Shown here: one piece after another, positions 19,128 to 31,248 of the stretch
Layout of the letters: each line of letters begins with the position of its first letter
Position numbering within the stretch: position 1 is the first letter of the stretch
Assembly (NCBI GenBank): GCA_002699025.1
Contig: PABA01000008.1
Span: 62,001-126,000 of the forward strand
DNA: 64,000 nucleotides
Source of the DNA: Sandaracinus sp.
GTDB taxonomy: Bacteria; Myxococcota_A; Polyangia; Polyangiales; Houyiibacteriaceae
Direction of reading: 5' to 3'
The notes under the pieces: generated by a model
Database searches by the model: none
The model's input: only the letters and a program-made list of their open reading frames with translations
What the model was told of the DNA's origin: nothing
Made by a program: the position numbers and the translations under genes

Positions 19128-20485
19128 GACTGCACCTCGACGTCGGCGCCCAGGCTGCGGAAGGTCTCCGCGAAGGTCGGGAAGCTCGTCGCGACGCAGT
19201 CCACGTCCTCGATGACGGTCTCTCCCTCGGCGGCCATGCCGAGCACGGCGGCCGCCATGGCGATGCGGTGGTCGCCCCGGCTCTCCACGGTGGCGCCCTG
19301 GAGCGACCCGCCGCCCTCGATGCGGAGGCCGTCCTCGAGCTCCTCGTGGGGTACGCCGAAGGCGCCGAGCACGGCGGCCATGGCGGCGATGCGGTCCGAC
19401 TCCTTCACGCGGAGCTCGCGGGCGTCGCGGATCTCGGTGGTGCCGGCGGCGGCGACGGCGAGGGCGCAGAAGGCCGGGACCTCGTCGATCATGCGGACCA
19501 GGAGCTCTCCCCCGAGGAGCGTGCGCCGCGGCCGTCCGGGGCTCGTCGTCAGATCGGCGCGCGGCTCGCCGCCGGCGCCCTCCTCGCGTGTCTCCTGCTG
19601 CACGGGCACGCCCATCAGGCGCATGGCGTCGAGCAGGCCGGTGCGCGTGGGGTTCACGCCCACCCCCTCGAGGCGCACGCGGCTCCCCTCGACGAGCTGG
19701 GCCGCGGCCAGGAGGAAGGCGGCGCTCGAGAGGTCGCCGGGGACCTCCCACTCGAAGGGATCCCAGCCGCCGCTCCACTCGTCCGCGCTCGGATCGAGCA
19801 TCACGACCGAGCCGGCCGTCTGGATGGGCACGCCGAGCTCCCCGAGCATGCGCTCGGTGTGGTCGCGGGAGACGACGGGCTCGCGGAGCACGGTCGGCCC
19901 GGCCGCGTAGAGGCCGCTGAGGAGCAGGCAGCTCTTCACCTGCGCGCTCGCCACGGGCATGTCGTACTCGAGCCCCGCGAGCTGCTCCCCCTCGACCAGG
20001 GGCGCGATGGAGAGGGGCGGGAAGCACTCCTCGCCCTCCTTCACGGCGCGCCCTTCCCGGTCGCTGCCGGCGATGTGCGCGCCGCGAGCGCGGAGCGGGC
20101 CGACGACCCGGCCCATGGGGCGGCGGCTGAGCGAGGCGTCGCCGACGAGGCGGGTGCCGAAGCGCTGGGCCGAGACCAGGCCGGCGAGGAGGCGCATGGT
20201 CGTGCCGCTGTTGCCGCAGTCGAGCACGCCCTTGGGCATCGAGAGGCCCCGGAGCCCGACGCCTTCGATCACGGCCGTGTCGCCGTCGAGCTGGATGTCG
20301 ACGCCCATCTCGCGGAAGCAGGCGATGGTCGAGCGGTTGTCCTCGCCGCCGGCGAGGCCGCGGACGACGCAGCGCCCCCGCGCGAGGGAGCCGAAGATGA
20401 CGGCGCGGTGGCCGATGGACTTGTCGCCGGGCACGCGGACGGTCCCGCGGAGGGGGCCGGCGGAGCGAACGATGAAGCGGGTCAT
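19124..20485 (-). CDS. aroA: 3-phosphoshikimate 1-carboxyvinyltransferase (EPSP synthase)
   Basis: 453 aa. It shows GDKSIGHRAVIFGSLARG near 20 (the family has GDKSISHR), LDCGNSGTTMRLLAG near 88, and SRDHTERML, GDLSSAAFLLAAA and RVKESDRIAAM. It joins shikimate-3-phosphate and phosphoenolpyruvate on the way to chorismate. It lies 88 bp after the lipoprotein gene and overlaps cmk. Neighbours pheA and hisC act in the same aromatic pathway. Confidence 0.96.
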   Translation of the reverse strand: MTRFIVRSAGPLRGTVRVPGDKSIGHRAVIFGSLARGRCVVRGLAGGEDNRSTIACFREMGVDIQLDGDTAVIEGVGLRGLSMPKGVLDCGNSGTTMRLLAGLVSAQRFGTRLVGDASLSRRPMGRVVGPLRARGAHIAGSDREGRAVKEGEECFPPLSIAPLVEGEQLAGLEYDMPVASAQVKSCLLLSGLYAAGPTVLREPVVSRDHTERMLGELGVPIQTAGSVVMLDPSADEWSGGWDPFEWEVPGDLSSAAFLLAAAQLVEGSRVRLEGVGVNPTRTGLLDAMRLMGVPVQQETREEGAGGEPRADLTTSPGRPRRTLLGGELLVRMIDEVPAFCALAVAAAGTTEIRDARELRVKESDRIAAMAAVLGAFGVPHEELEDGLRIEGGGSLQGATVESRGDHRIAMAAAVLGMAAEGETVIEDVDCVATSFPTFAETFRSLGADVEVQS

Positions 20486-20573
20486 GGCGGGAGGGGGGCG
20501 CTGGAAGGAGCGTCGGACGACGCGGGGGACGTCGGGGCGCCGCGCGGCGGCGCGAACGCTCCCGGGAGGAGGA

Positions 20574-21644
20574 TCAGGGGGCGACGGGCTGGGGCTCGGC
20601 CGGCACCTCGGTCGCGGTCGCCCCGGACTGCTGCCGGGCCTGGAGGGCCAGCTGGATGAAGGCGTCGAGGGCGCCGAGCATGCCCTCGACCTCCTGGGCG
20701 GCGAGCCCCATGCGGACCCGCACGTCCGTGCCGTCCTGTTGCACTTCGGTCTGCTCGGCGACCGTGTGGAGCTGCATCGCGCGGGCCTCCATGGACTGGC
20801 CCGCCTCGCCGAGCCCCTGCTGCGCCTCGGCCGCGAGGGCCTGGGCGAGCGCCGGGTCGTCCGTGCGCACCACGATCTCGCCCTGCACGCCGCTCTGCAC
20901 CGAGACGGCCGCGGCGCCGGACTGCACGTGGGCCGCCTGCTCCGAGCTCAGGGGCGTCTCCCGCCGGACGAAGGTCCGCGCGACGTCGTTGACCGTCGCC
21001 ATCGTGACCACCACGGCCGGCTGGGCGATGGTGAGCTGCTGCTGCGCCTCGAGGTAGCGCGCGTCGGCGAGGACGGCCGGCCGCGCCGGGTTCGCGATCA
21101 CCGTGTCGAGCGTGTAGCGGGGGCCGAGGATCCACGCGCCTGGGTCGAGCTGGATGAGCGCGCCGTCGTCGTTGCCGATGCCGCGGTGGCCGGCGATCTC
21201 GAGGTCCTGGAAGTCCTCGCTGTCGGCGGCCTCCCGGAGGAAGCCCTCGAGCTCGCCGGGCTCGTAGCGGCCGACGAGGATGACGGCGCCGAGCTCGGGA
21301 GAGCGGCCGCTGCGGTTCGAGGCGAAGGGGAGGATGACCCGCTCGGTGCGGTCGAGGGCCGAGCGGACGCGGGCGATGAGGTTCGGGTCGAGCTCGTCGA
21401 TGAGCTCGGCCCAGCCCCAGACCGTCTCGAAGTAGGGCGAGGCGAGCACCTGGGCGACGTCGATCTCGGCGACGGCGTAGGTGTCGGCCGGCATGTAGGC
21501 CATCGGATCGAAGGGCGGCGGGGGCGGCGCCTCGCTCACCTCGACCGGGGTCGTGCCGCCCTCCGGGGTCGCGCCCCCGCCGCAGGCGAAGGCGAGGAGC
21601 GCGCCGAGGGCGAGGAGGGAGCGGAGGGGATCACGCAGACGCAT
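20574..21644 (-). CDS. Predicted lipoprotein inserted between hisC and aroA
   Basis: 356 aa. Lipobox AFAC near residue 20, a Thr/Pro linker (VEVSEAPPPPPFDPM), then a soluble domain starting AYMPADTYAVAEIDVAQVL. This recalls DUF3352-type proteins, but the match is loose. A C-terminal amphipathic helix and Gln/Ala-rich tail follow. The start overlaps the hisC stop by 14 bp, so it is embedded in the aromatic operon. In the analogous pseudomonad cluster tyrA occupies this position. No catalytic motif of prephenate dehydrogenase is present (no GxGxxG). Function unknown. Confidence 0.75.
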   Translation of the reverse strand: MRLRDPLRSLLALGALLAFACGGGATPEGGTTPVEVSEAPPPPPFDPMAYMPADTYAVAEIDVAQVLASPYFETVWGWAELIDELDPNLIARVRSALDRTERVILPFASNRSGRSPELGAVILVGRYEPGELEGFLREAADSEDFQDLEIAGHRGIGNDDGALIQLDPGAWILGPRYTLDTVIANPARPAVLADARYLEAQQQLTIAQPAVVVTMATVNDVARTFVRRETPLSSEQAAHVQSGAAAVSVQSGVQGEIVVRTDDPALAQALAAEAQQGLGEAGQSMEARAMQLHTVAEQTEVQQDGTDVRVRMGLAAQEVEGMLGALDAFIQLALQARQQSGATATEVPAEPQPVAP

Positions 21645-22743
21645 CGAGGAGCTCCTTGACCGCGCCGAGGAGCCGGTCGTTCTGGTCGGGGGTGCCGATG
21701 GTGATGCGCAGCCAGGTGTCGATGGGGGCCGGCATCGGGCGGAGGATCACGCCCTTTCGGAGGAGCGCGTCGTAGACCTCGCGGCCCGGGCGCCCGAAGT
21801 CGACGAGGACGAAGTTGGCCTGGCTCGGCGCGACGGTGAGGCCGAGCTCGCGGAGGCCGGCGGCGACGCGGGGGCGCTCGGCGGTGTTCAGCGCGACGTA
21901 GCGCTCGACGTGGGCCGTGTCGTCGAGGGCCGCGAGGGCGCCGATCTGGCCGAGGCTGTTCACGTTGAAGGGGGCGCGCATGCGGTGGAGGTAGCCCACG
22001 AGCTCGGCCGGCCCGAGGGCGTAGCCGACGCGGCTGCCCGCGATGCCATAGGCCTTGGAGAAGGTGCGCAGCACGAGGAGGCGCTCGCGGAGGTCCCGGA
22101 GCTCGAGGGCCGTGACGTAGTCCTCCGCGTCCGGGAACTCGACGTAGGCCTCGTCGATGACGGCGACGACGCGCTCCGGGAGCTCGCGGAGGAGGCGGCT
22201 CAGCTCGGCCTTGCCGACGTGGGCGCCCGTCGGGTTGTTCGGGTTGGCGAGGAAGAGGACCTTCGTGCGCGGCTCGACGGCCTCGAGCATGGCGTCGACG
22301 TCCCAGGCGAGGTCGTCCTTCAGCGGGACCTCCGTGAAGGGGACGCCCGCGGCCGTGCAGCCGAGCCAGTAGCAGACGAAGCTCGGCTTCCCGAAGACGA
22401 CGTGGTCGTCGCGGGAGGGGAAGGTCCGGCAGATGAGGTCGATGAGCTCGTTGCTGCCGTTGCCGAGGACGACCTCGTCCAGCGAGACGCCGTGGCGCTC
22501 GGCGAGGGCGCTGCGGAGCGCGTGGGCGGCGCCGTCGGGGTAGAGATGGAGCTGGGTCGCGGCGGCGCGGATGGCCTCGACCGCCTTCGGGGAGGGCCCG
22601 AGCGGGTTCTCGTTGGAGGCGAGCTTGATGGCCTGGGTGATCCCGAGCTCGCGCTCGAGCTCTTCGAGCGGCTTCCCCGGCTGATAGGGGATCATGCGGT
22701 CGACGTTGGGCGGTACGAGCGGGTCCATGAACCCGGGGAGCAT
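21631..22743 (-). CDS. hisC: Histidinol-phosphate / aromatic aminotransferase
   Basis: 370 aa, class II-type PLP aminotransferase of the HisC group. Visible are IKLASNENPLGPSPKAVEAI, VVLGNGSNELIDL, FLANPNNPTG, VIDEAYVEF, and TFSKAYGIAGSRVGYALG with the Schiff-base Lys near 230. Between pheA and aroA its substrate may be an aromatic keto acid (phenylpyruvate or prephenate) rather than imidazole-acetol phosphate; sequence alone does not decide. Start: ATG 22743; an alternative ATG at 22728 precedes MDPLVPPNV. The upstream 467-bp spacer contains a tandem duplication. Confidence 0.92.
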   Translation of the reverse strand: MLPGFMDPLVPPNVDRMIPYQPGKPLEELERELGITQAIKLASNENPLGPSPKAVEAIRAAATQLHLYPDGAAHALRSALAERHGVSLDEVVLGNGSNELIDLICRTFPSRDDHVVFGKPSFVCYWLGCTAAGVPFTEVPLKDDLAWDVDAMLEAVEPRTKVLFLANPNNPTGAHVGKAELSRLLRELPERVVAVIDEAYVEFPDAEDYVTALELRDLRERLLVLRTFSKAYGIAGSRVGYALGPAELVGYLHRMRAPFNVNSLGQIGALAALDDTAHVERYVALNTAERPRVAAGLRELGLTVAPSQANFVLVDFGRPGREVYDALLRKGVILRPMPAPIDTWLRITIGTPDQNDRLLGAVKELLDASA

Positions 22744-23210
22744 GGTTGCTGGGGGGCGCGCGGCGCAAGGGGGACGCCCGGGGGGCGTCCCCCGGGGGTC
22801 GGGAGGGGTGCGGGGCAGCGCGGCTGGGGGCGATGATGGAGGCGGCGCGGTGGCGCGGGGGGAGGCGGTGGCGACGGGGGTCGGGGAACTGGGCCGAGTC
22901 GGGGCGCGTGGGCGGCGCGTCCGGCTCGCGCGGCGCTGCCGCGGGGGTCCGGAGGGCGGACGCGGCAGGGCTGGGGGGGGGGGGATGGAGGCGGCGCGGC
23001 GGCGCGGGGGGAGGCGGCGGCGACGGGGGTCGGGGAACTGGGCCGTCTCGAGGCGCGTGGGCGGCGCGTCCGGTTCGCGATGCCGGGCGCTTTCGCTGGG
23101 AGCCAGAGGGCGGACGCGGCAGCGTGGTTGGGGGCGGCGAGTGAGGCTGCGCGGGGAGAGGCGCTGGCGCTGGGGCCCGGGCGCGCGGCGACGGGCTGGG
23201 CTCTCCGGCC
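22744..23210. other. pheA-hisC spacer, no gene supported
   Basis: 467 bp of extreme strand asymmetry (G-rich on plus, C-rich on the coding strand) containing the tandem duplication above. On the minus strand the mRNA here would be C-rich and poorly structured, like a Rho-loading region. Several open frames cross it but none has a recognisable domain or start signal. Confidence 0.5.
22835..23133. repeat. Two tandem copies of a ~149-bp GC-rich unit
   Basis: Copy 1 begins GATGGAGGCGGCGCGG at 22835 and copy 2 begins identically at 22984. Both continue with the same ~95 bp with few substitutions (for example CGGCTCGCG against CGGTTCGCG). Both share a second block, AGGGCGGACGCGGCAG, before a G-run. 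A fragment before copy 1 (GGGGCAGCGCGGCTGGGGG, 22813-22831) resembles the end of the unit, so there may have been a third copy. No conserved reading frame is apparent. Confidence 0.8.
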
Positions 23211-24272
23211 TCAGACCGGGTAGGAGCCGAGGACCTTCACGTAGCGGGAGATGCCGCGGAGCTCCTCGAGGGCCGTGAGGATCGGGCGGTCGGTCACGTG
23301 CCCGTCCATCTCCACGAAGAAGAGGTAGCGCCACTGGGGCGTGGGACGCGACTCGAGCTTGGTGAGGTTCACGTCGCGCGCGGCGAAGGGCTTCAGGCTC
23401 TCGTAGAGCGCGCCCGGCGCGTCGTGCACGGCCATGGCGATGACGGTGTGGTCCTTGCCACTCCGCGAGGGCAGCTCGTCGCTGACCACCGCGTAGCGCG
23501 TCTCGACGTGGGTCCGATCCTCGATGCGCTCCCGCGCCATGCGGAGGCCGAAGAGCTCGACGAGCATCTCCGTGCCCACCACCGCCGCGCCGTGGTCCTC
23601 GCGCACCAGCTCGGCCGCCATCTCGCCGCTCGGCACGTCGATCACCGTCGCGCGCGGCAGCTCCCGCGCGAGGAAGCGCGCGCAGGCCGCGAGCGCCGCC
23701 CGGGTCCCGTAGACCTTCTCCACGTCGGTCGCGTTCCCCGTGCCGCTGAGCAGGTGGTAGCTCGTCGTGACCGTTCGCTCGGCGCAGATGCGCGCGTCGG
23801 CGCCGGCGAGCCCGAGGAGCGTGGCCGTCACCGCCCCGTCGCTCGAGGTCTCGAGGGGGAGCACGCCGAAGGACGCGCGCTCCTTCTGCACGTCCTCGAG
23901 GAGCGTCGCCACGTCCTCGTAGCCGTGGAAGCTCGAGGCGCGACCGAAGTGCGTGCGCGCGGCGAGGTGGGCGAAGCCACCGGGCTCGCCGAGGTAGGCG
24001 ATGACCCGCGGCGCCGTGAGGCTCGCGCAGACGCCCAGGACCTCGCGGAGGACCGGCTCGACGCCCGTCGCCGGGAAGTCCTTCACGCGCTCCCGGGCGC
24101 GGGCGACGTAGTCCTCGTCGCGCGGGACGCGGAAGTAGGCGTCCGGCTCCCGCTCCTCGAGCTGGGTCAGGGCGCGGACGGCGCGGGCCCGCGCGTCGAG
24201 CGCCTGCGCGAGGGAGGCGTCCGCCTCGTCGATCGACTCCAGGATGCGCTCGAGCTCTTCGCGGTCCGCCAT
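23211..24272 (-). CDS. pheA: Bifunctional chorismate mutase / prephenate dehydratase (P-protein)
   Basis: 353 aa in three parts. Residues 1-85 are an AroQ chorismate mutase-like helix pair (ILESIDEADASLAQALDARARAVRAL). Residues 95-270 are a prephenate dehydratase with VIAYLGEPGGFAHLAA, GVLPLETSSDGAVTATL (family: ENSxxGxV) and HVETRYAVVSDE (family: TRF). Residues 280-353 are an ACT domain with PGALYESL and KLESRPTPQWRYLFFVEMDG, the Phe-sensing ESRP motif. It makes phenylpyruvate under Phe feedback. The Asn-to-Thr and Phe-to-Tyr changes are within catalytic motifs. ATG 24272 with TAGGCT 8 nt upstream is preferred to an in-frame ATG at 24329. Confidence 0.93.
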   Translation of the reverse strand: MADREELERILESIDEADASLAQALDARARAVRALTQLEEREPDAYFRVPRDEDYVARARERVKDFPATGVEPVLREVLGVCASLTAPRVIAYLGEPGGFAHLAARTHFGRASSFHGYEDVATLLEDVQKERASFGVLPLETSSDGAVTATLLGLAGADARICAERTVTTSYHLLSGTGNATDVEKVYGTRAALAACARFLARELPRATVIDVPSGEMAAELVREDHGAAVVGTEMLVELFGLRMARERIEDRTHVETRYAVVSDELPSRSGKDHTVIAMAVHDAPGALYESLKPFAARDVNLTKLESRPTPQWRYLFFVEMDGHVTDRPILTALEELRGISRYVKVLGSYPV

Positions 24273-24316
24273 CGCTCCCGAGCCTATCAGCCCCACCGCC
24301 GGCGGACACGGCTCCA

Positions 24317-24336
24317 CCGGACGGGCCACCGTCCGG
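24317..24336 (-). terminator. Hairpin between mutS and pheA
   Basis: CCGGACGG (24317-24324) and CCGTCCGG (24329-24336) form a perfect 8-bp stem with loop GCCA, 45 bp past the mutS stop and just upstream of the pheA -10. There is no T-run; it could be a terminator or an operator for pheA. Confidence 0.4.
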
Positions 24337-24381
24337 CCGGCCCGCGACGAGCGCGCGCGACGCCGACGCGCGAGCGGGGGC

Positions 24382-27072
<2,691 letters not shown>

Positions 27073-27272
27073 CGTCTGCTCGCCTCACCGCCCTCGGCGG
27101 CGACTCGGCGGTGTACCGCGAAGCCCTCCCCGCCTCAACGGGGAGCGCTGCTCCGCTCGGTTCGTCGGCCTCGGTCGAGGCGTCGGGCACGGCGCTCCCG
27201 GGCACGCCACCAAGCTCCGACGAAGAGCCGCTCCCGTGGGCGACGCGGCGACCTCCCGCGCACACCCGGCGC

Positions 27273-29726
27273 TCAGTCGAAGGTGCGGCGGCGCGAGAGC
27301 GGGAAGAGGTCGTACTGGGAGAAGCCGCTGCTGTTGCTGTCGACCACGTAGAGCCGCTCGTCGGTCGCGCTGTAGAGCAGGCGCTCGATGATCGTGCCCA
27401 CACGACCCCGCCCGCGCGAGCCCACGTCGGCGAACTGGCGCGGGGGCGGGTCCGAGATGGTGAACTCGAGCACGGACTCGGACCCGTCCGGGATGTCGGC
27501 CCGGGTGATGCTGAAGGATACGAGCGGGTTCGTGTAGACCGTCTCGTTGAAGGCGCGGCCCAGCAGGTGCGTGCTCGCGTCGAGCGGATCGTAGGGCTGC
27601 TCCGGGTCCGGGACGCAGACGCCGTCGGCCTGCGCCACGACGCGATGGAAGAACCCGGAGAAGGCCCCCAGCACCGTGAAGGCCTGCCGCGTCCGGACCT
27701 CGAAGGTGAAGAGGCTCGGGTAGCAGGCGGCCAGGTCGGCCAGGGCCTCGCTCGAGGCGCTCACGTCGAGCGTGACGGCGTCCCGCTCGGCGAGGCGGAT
27801 CGGGAACTCGATGAACTCGCGCTCGTCGAGGTCGTTCTCGAAGAAGGCCTCGCAGCGGCTCTGCTCCCGCACCGACTCGGGCGGCTCGCTCGTCACGACG
27901 ATCTTGTCGCCGCCGTAGGCCCGCTCCGGCCCCTCGGCCCCGAGCTGCGTGTTCTCGGACCCGAGCACGCCGACGCGGCAGAGGTCGCCGCCCGTGGCGA
28001 GGACCTGGAGCGACCCGTCCGGCTGCACCACCGGTGCTCCGGAGCCGTCGCGCTCGAGCCGCCCCAGGCGCGAGGTGCCGGGGATGGCCCCCTCGAAGGT
28101 GGCCGTCCAGCGCTGCGCTCGCGCGTCCCAGGGCCGGAACGCGGCGCAGATCAAGGGGGCGCCGTCGCCCGAGCGCGTGAGCGCCGGGAAGTACTCGGGG
28201 CCACAGCCGGGCTCGCCCTCGTAGAGGAGGCCATCGAGCCCGGGCCCGCTGCCGATCGCCGGGAGCCCGTCGCCCTCCAGACGCCCCGGGTTGTTGTCGA
28301 CGGAGAAGCGCGGCGTGCCGGCGACCCGCACGAACTCCTGCTCCGAGATGAAGTCGGCCGTCCGGACCTCGTGCCGGCGCATCAGGACCACGTCGTCCCG
28401 CTCGTTGAGCTGGTCGTCCCCACAGGGCGCGCCCGACTCGGGGACGAAGCCCCCCCGGCAGAGCGCGTCGAGGTCGTGCACGTCGACGATGGCGACGAGC
28501 CCCTCGGTGTCGCCGGCGGCCAGGAACACCCCCCGGAGGTTGTCCGGCCCGAAGCTCTCGCTGCTCACCCGATCGGCCTCGGTGCAGGGATCGCCGGGGA
28601 AGCCGGGCGTCAGGATCTCGAGGTCGCGCACGGGGGCGCCGGCGAGCCGGAGCCGGTCGCTCTCGCCGAAGCCGTGGTGGACCGGCAGGACCGTGCCGAA
28701 CGTGGGCGAGCCCTCGAGCGCGTCCATCGCCAACACCGTGCCGTCCGTGGCGTCGAGGGCGTAGAGGTAGCGGGCCGTCCCCGTGAACTCCGCCGGCTCG
28801 AGGAGCTCGGGGACCTCCGGGGTGAGCACGATGTCGTCGGTGGGGACGCCCGGGAGGAAGGCGTCCAGCTCGGCCGGCGCCGCGCCGTCGCTGATGTCGA
28901 AGCGATGAATCACCGGCAGCGCCGAATCCGCGACCCAGAGGGTCGTGTCGTCGAGCACGAGCTCCGAGGGCGTGGGCGCCTCCCCGAGCGACACGGCTTC
29001 GCGATCCACCGGCTGCGGGAGGAGCGAGTCGGCGCGGACGTCGTCGGGGACGCAGGTCTTCTCGTAGACGGTCGTGAGCTCGGGCTGGGCGAGCGGCTCC
29101 AGGTCGGCCGGAGCCGTCAGGTCGAGGAGCGTCACCGCGCTCGGATCGTCCGGCAGCGTCCCATCGGCGTTCACGGGGATGAGCGCGAGCTGTCCCGCCC
29201 GCGGCAGGGTGGCGATGAGCGTGCTGCCGTCCGGCGAGAGCACGAGGTCCGCCGGCCCTTCGGGCAGCGTGACGAAGCCGTCGTTGGGGATGGCGCGGTC
29301 CACGACCCGCGGGAGGAAGCGCGAGGTGGCGTAGTACTCGACGCGGCGCGAGCCGAAGGTCGCCACGTAGGTCACGCCCGGGCGCTCTTCGGGGACGACC
29401 ACGGCGCTCGGCCCCTCGCCGACGCGCACGAAGGTGAAGCCGGGGACGCGCTCGTCCGCGTCGAGCACCAGGTCCTCGCGCAGGTCGACCGCTGCCAGCT
29501 CGCCGCGGGCCGTCTGCGCGACGAGGGCGATCAGCGTGTACGGCTCGTCGTCGAGCCCCTCGAGCCCGTCGCAGGTCGAGAGCGGCACCAGCTCGTTCGC
29601 GAGGTGGTCGTAGCAGAGGAAGGCCGTCGCGCCGGGGCGCTCGAAGACGGCCGGCTGGACCACGGTCGGGTCTTGGCCGCACGCCGCGAGGAGCAGGAAG
29701 GGGGCGAGGAGGGAAGCGCGTCGCAT
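27273..29726 (-). CDS. Large surface lipoprotein, propeller-like
   Basis: 817 aa. Lipobox LLAAC (Cys about 16), then a long beta-rich chain with repeats such as LVLSPDGSTLIATLPRAGQLALIPVNADG and LVLDDTTLWVADSALPVIHRFDISDG. These read like YncE/lactonase-type propeller blades. The closing residues (ERLLYSATDERLYVVDSNS) are another blade-like unit. Several Cys pairs suggest disulphides after export. No enzymatic motif is recognisable. ATG 29726 is chosen because it starts the signal peptide; the frame is open far upstream. It follows the lipoprotein gene at 29765-31240 by 38 bp and is probably co-transcribed. Confidence 0.8.
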   Translation of the reverse strand: MRRASLLAPFLLLAACGQDPTVVQPAVFERPGATAFLCYDHLANELVPLSTCDGLEGLDDEPYTLIALVAQTARGELAAVDLREDLVLDADERVPGFTFVRVGEGPSAVVVPEERPGVTYVATFGSRRVEYYATSRFLPRVVDRAIPNDGFVTLPEGPADLVLSPDGSTLIATLPRAGQLALIPVNADGTLPDDPSAVTLLDLTAPADLEPLAQPELTTVYEKTCVPDDVRADSLLPQPVDREAVSLGEAPTPSELVLDDTTLWVADSALPVIHRFDISDGAAPAELDAFLPGVPTDDIVLTPEVPELLEPAEFTGTARYLYALDATDGTVLAMDALEGSPTFGTVLPVHHGFGESDRLRLAGAPVRDLEILTPGFPGDPCTEADRVSSESFGPDNLRGVFLAAGDTEGLVAIVDVHDLDALCRGGFVPESGAPCGDDQLNERDDVVLMRRHEVRTADFISEQEFVRVAGTPRFSVDNNPGRLEGDGLPAIGSGPGLDGLLYEGEPGCGPEYFPALTRSGDGAPLICAAFRPWDARAQRWTATFEGAIPGTSRLGRLERDGSGAPVVQPDGSLQVLATGGDLCRVGVLGSENTQLGAEGPERAYGGDKIVVTSEPPESVREQSRCEAFFENDLDEREFIEFPIRLAERDAVTLDVSASSEALADLAACYPSLFTFEVRTRQAFTVLGAFSGFFHRVVAQADGVCVPDPEQPYDPLDASTHLLGRAFNETVYTNPLVSFSITRADIPDGSESVLEFTISDPPPRQFADVGSRGRGRVGTIIERLLYSATDERLYVVDSNSSGFSQYDLFPLSRRRTFD

Positions 29727-29764
29727 GAAGAAGGAGAGGCGAGACGAAGGAAGGGGGAGCGCGC

Positions 29765-31240
29765 TCAACGCAGCTCCTCGACGGCGACCGGCCGACCGAC
29801 GACGCCGAGCTGCACCGGCGAGCACTCGGCCGTGCAGGCCGGGTCGGGCGAGTCGCCACCGCACTCGAGCGCCTCCCCCCGGTCGAGGCACGCGAACATG
29901 GGCGCGAGGTCGATGACGCGGATGACCGACTGGCGGAAGTCGAGCACGTAGATGCGCTCGCGCTCGGCGTCCACGGTCAGCTCGAAGGGGCCGCCGAGGC
30001 CGCGCACGATGCCGACGAGGCGCCCGAGGTCGAGGTCGACCACGTAGATGGCCTGCGAGGTGAACGTGCTGATGAAGGCCAGCGCGCGCTCGCCGCCCTC
30101 CCCCCGGTCGAAGGCCTCGACGGCCAGCCGCGAGGGGCCGGCGCCGACCTCGATGATGTCGAGCACGTCGAGCTCGAAGGTCGAGTCGTCGGGATCGATG
30201 ACGACCAGGGCGCGCGGGCGGCGCGAGAGCACGTAGGCGCGGCGCACGCCCGGCCGCGGATCGAAGCGGATGGCGCGGGTGTCGCCGAGCGTGCCCGAGC
30301 CCGTGTCCACGTCGCCCACGAAGAGGTCGCCCGCGTCGAAGAGGAAGCTCCGATCGATCTCGTCGAGCTGGTCGTCCACGGCTAGCCCCACGCGCCCGAT
30401 CAGCTGGTCGATCGCGCTCGGCATCCAGCCGAGGCCCGTCTCCGGATCGATGGTCACGTCGACCAGCTCCTCGGGGAAGCCGCTGAGCGTGTGGACGAGG
30501 ACGGGCGGCCCCTGGAAGCCCTCCCCGGCGCGCGGGTCGAAGAAGAGGCTCGCCCGGCCGGCGCGGTGCGCCACGAGCACGAAGCTGCCCTCGCCGCCCG
30601 AGGTCACGCTCGAGAGCTCGCCGACGGTGACCCCGACGGGATCGGCCGGCAGCTCGATGCCGCGCAGGGTCGCGGCCTCGTCGTCGCCCCGGCGGAAGGC
30701 GTCCCGGCAGTCGTAGGGCGCGCCGGCGGGAGCCGGGCCTTCGCCGCAGTCGAGGGCGCCCGTCGCCGGGTCCACGTCCACGTAGGTGAGGTTCGCGTCG
30801 CTCCGCACCGGGAGGTACACGCGCCGCCCGTCCGGGCTCACCTCGAGGCCGTCCGCGTAGGAGCCGATGCGCACCTCGCTGCGGAGGAGGCCCGAGACCG
30901 GCTCGATGGCGAGCCCCTCGAGGTCGTCGCGCGTCGCCGCGTCCTCGGCGGAGATGATGCCGCAGCTGTCGGCCTGCGACTCGGGGCAACCGGCCGCGTC
31001 GATGCGCTCGTTCAGGACCGCCAGGTCGTAGGTCTGGAGCGAGCCGCTGTTGTAGCGGAGGTTGAAGTTCGAGTTGGCGACGTAGAGGAAGGACCCGTCC
31101 GGCGAGACCGCCAGCGCCGCGGGGAACGCGAGCCGGCCGTTCGGCGGCGGCGCCCCCTCGTTGTCGCACGCGCCGAGCGCCAACCACGCGAGGGCGAGGC
31201 CAGCGCGGAGAACGGGTCGGGCTCGAGCCGGGAGGCGCAT
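29765..31240 (-). CDS. Propeller-repeat lipoprotein, YncE-like
   Basis: 491 aa. Signal MRLPARARPVLRAGLALAWLALGAC, lipobox LGAC (Cys25). Repeats of the YVTN/NHL-like type follow: LAVSPDGSFLYVANSNFNL, LEVSPDGRRVYLPVRSD, and AIYVVDLDLGRLVGIVRG with LTVDAERERIYVLDFRQSVIRVIDL, so a beta-propeller is likely. Inference: surface-exposed scaffold or binding protein. ATG 31240 starts the signal peptide; an in-frame ATG at 31267 would place extra residues over the promoter. It leads a two-gene unit with 27273-29726. Confidence 0.83.
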   Translation of the reverse strand: MRLPARARPVLRAGLALAWLALGACDNEGAPPPNGRLAFPAALAVSPDGSFLYVANSNFNLRYNSGSLQTYDLAVLNERIDAAGCPESQADSCGIISAEDAATRDDLEGLAIEPVSGLLRSEVRIGSYADGLEVSPDGRRVYLPVRSDANLTYVDVDPATGALDCGEGPAPAGAPYDCRDAFRRGDDEAATLRGIELPADPVGVTVGELSSVTSGGEGSFVLVAHRAGRASLFFDPRAGEGFQGPPVLVHTLSGFPEELVDVTIDPETGLGWMPSAIDQLIGRVGLAVDDQLDEIDRSFLFDAGDLFVGDVDTGSGTLGDTRAIRFDPRPGVRRAYVLSRRPRALVVIDPDDSTFELDVLDIIEVGAGPSRLAVEAFDRGEGGERALAFISTFTSQAIYVVDLDLGRLVGIVRGLGGPFELTVDAERERIYVLDFRQSVIRVIDLAPMFACLDRGEALECGGDSPDPACTAECSPVQLGVVGRPVAVEELR

Positions 31241-31248
31241 GGCGGCGC

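Noticed and set aside
27085-29859. 924-codon minus-strand frame overlapping the propeller lipoprotein
   Set aside because: Same strand, other frame; very Arg-rich and lacks a signal peptide or blade motifs, unlike the 27273-29726 frame.
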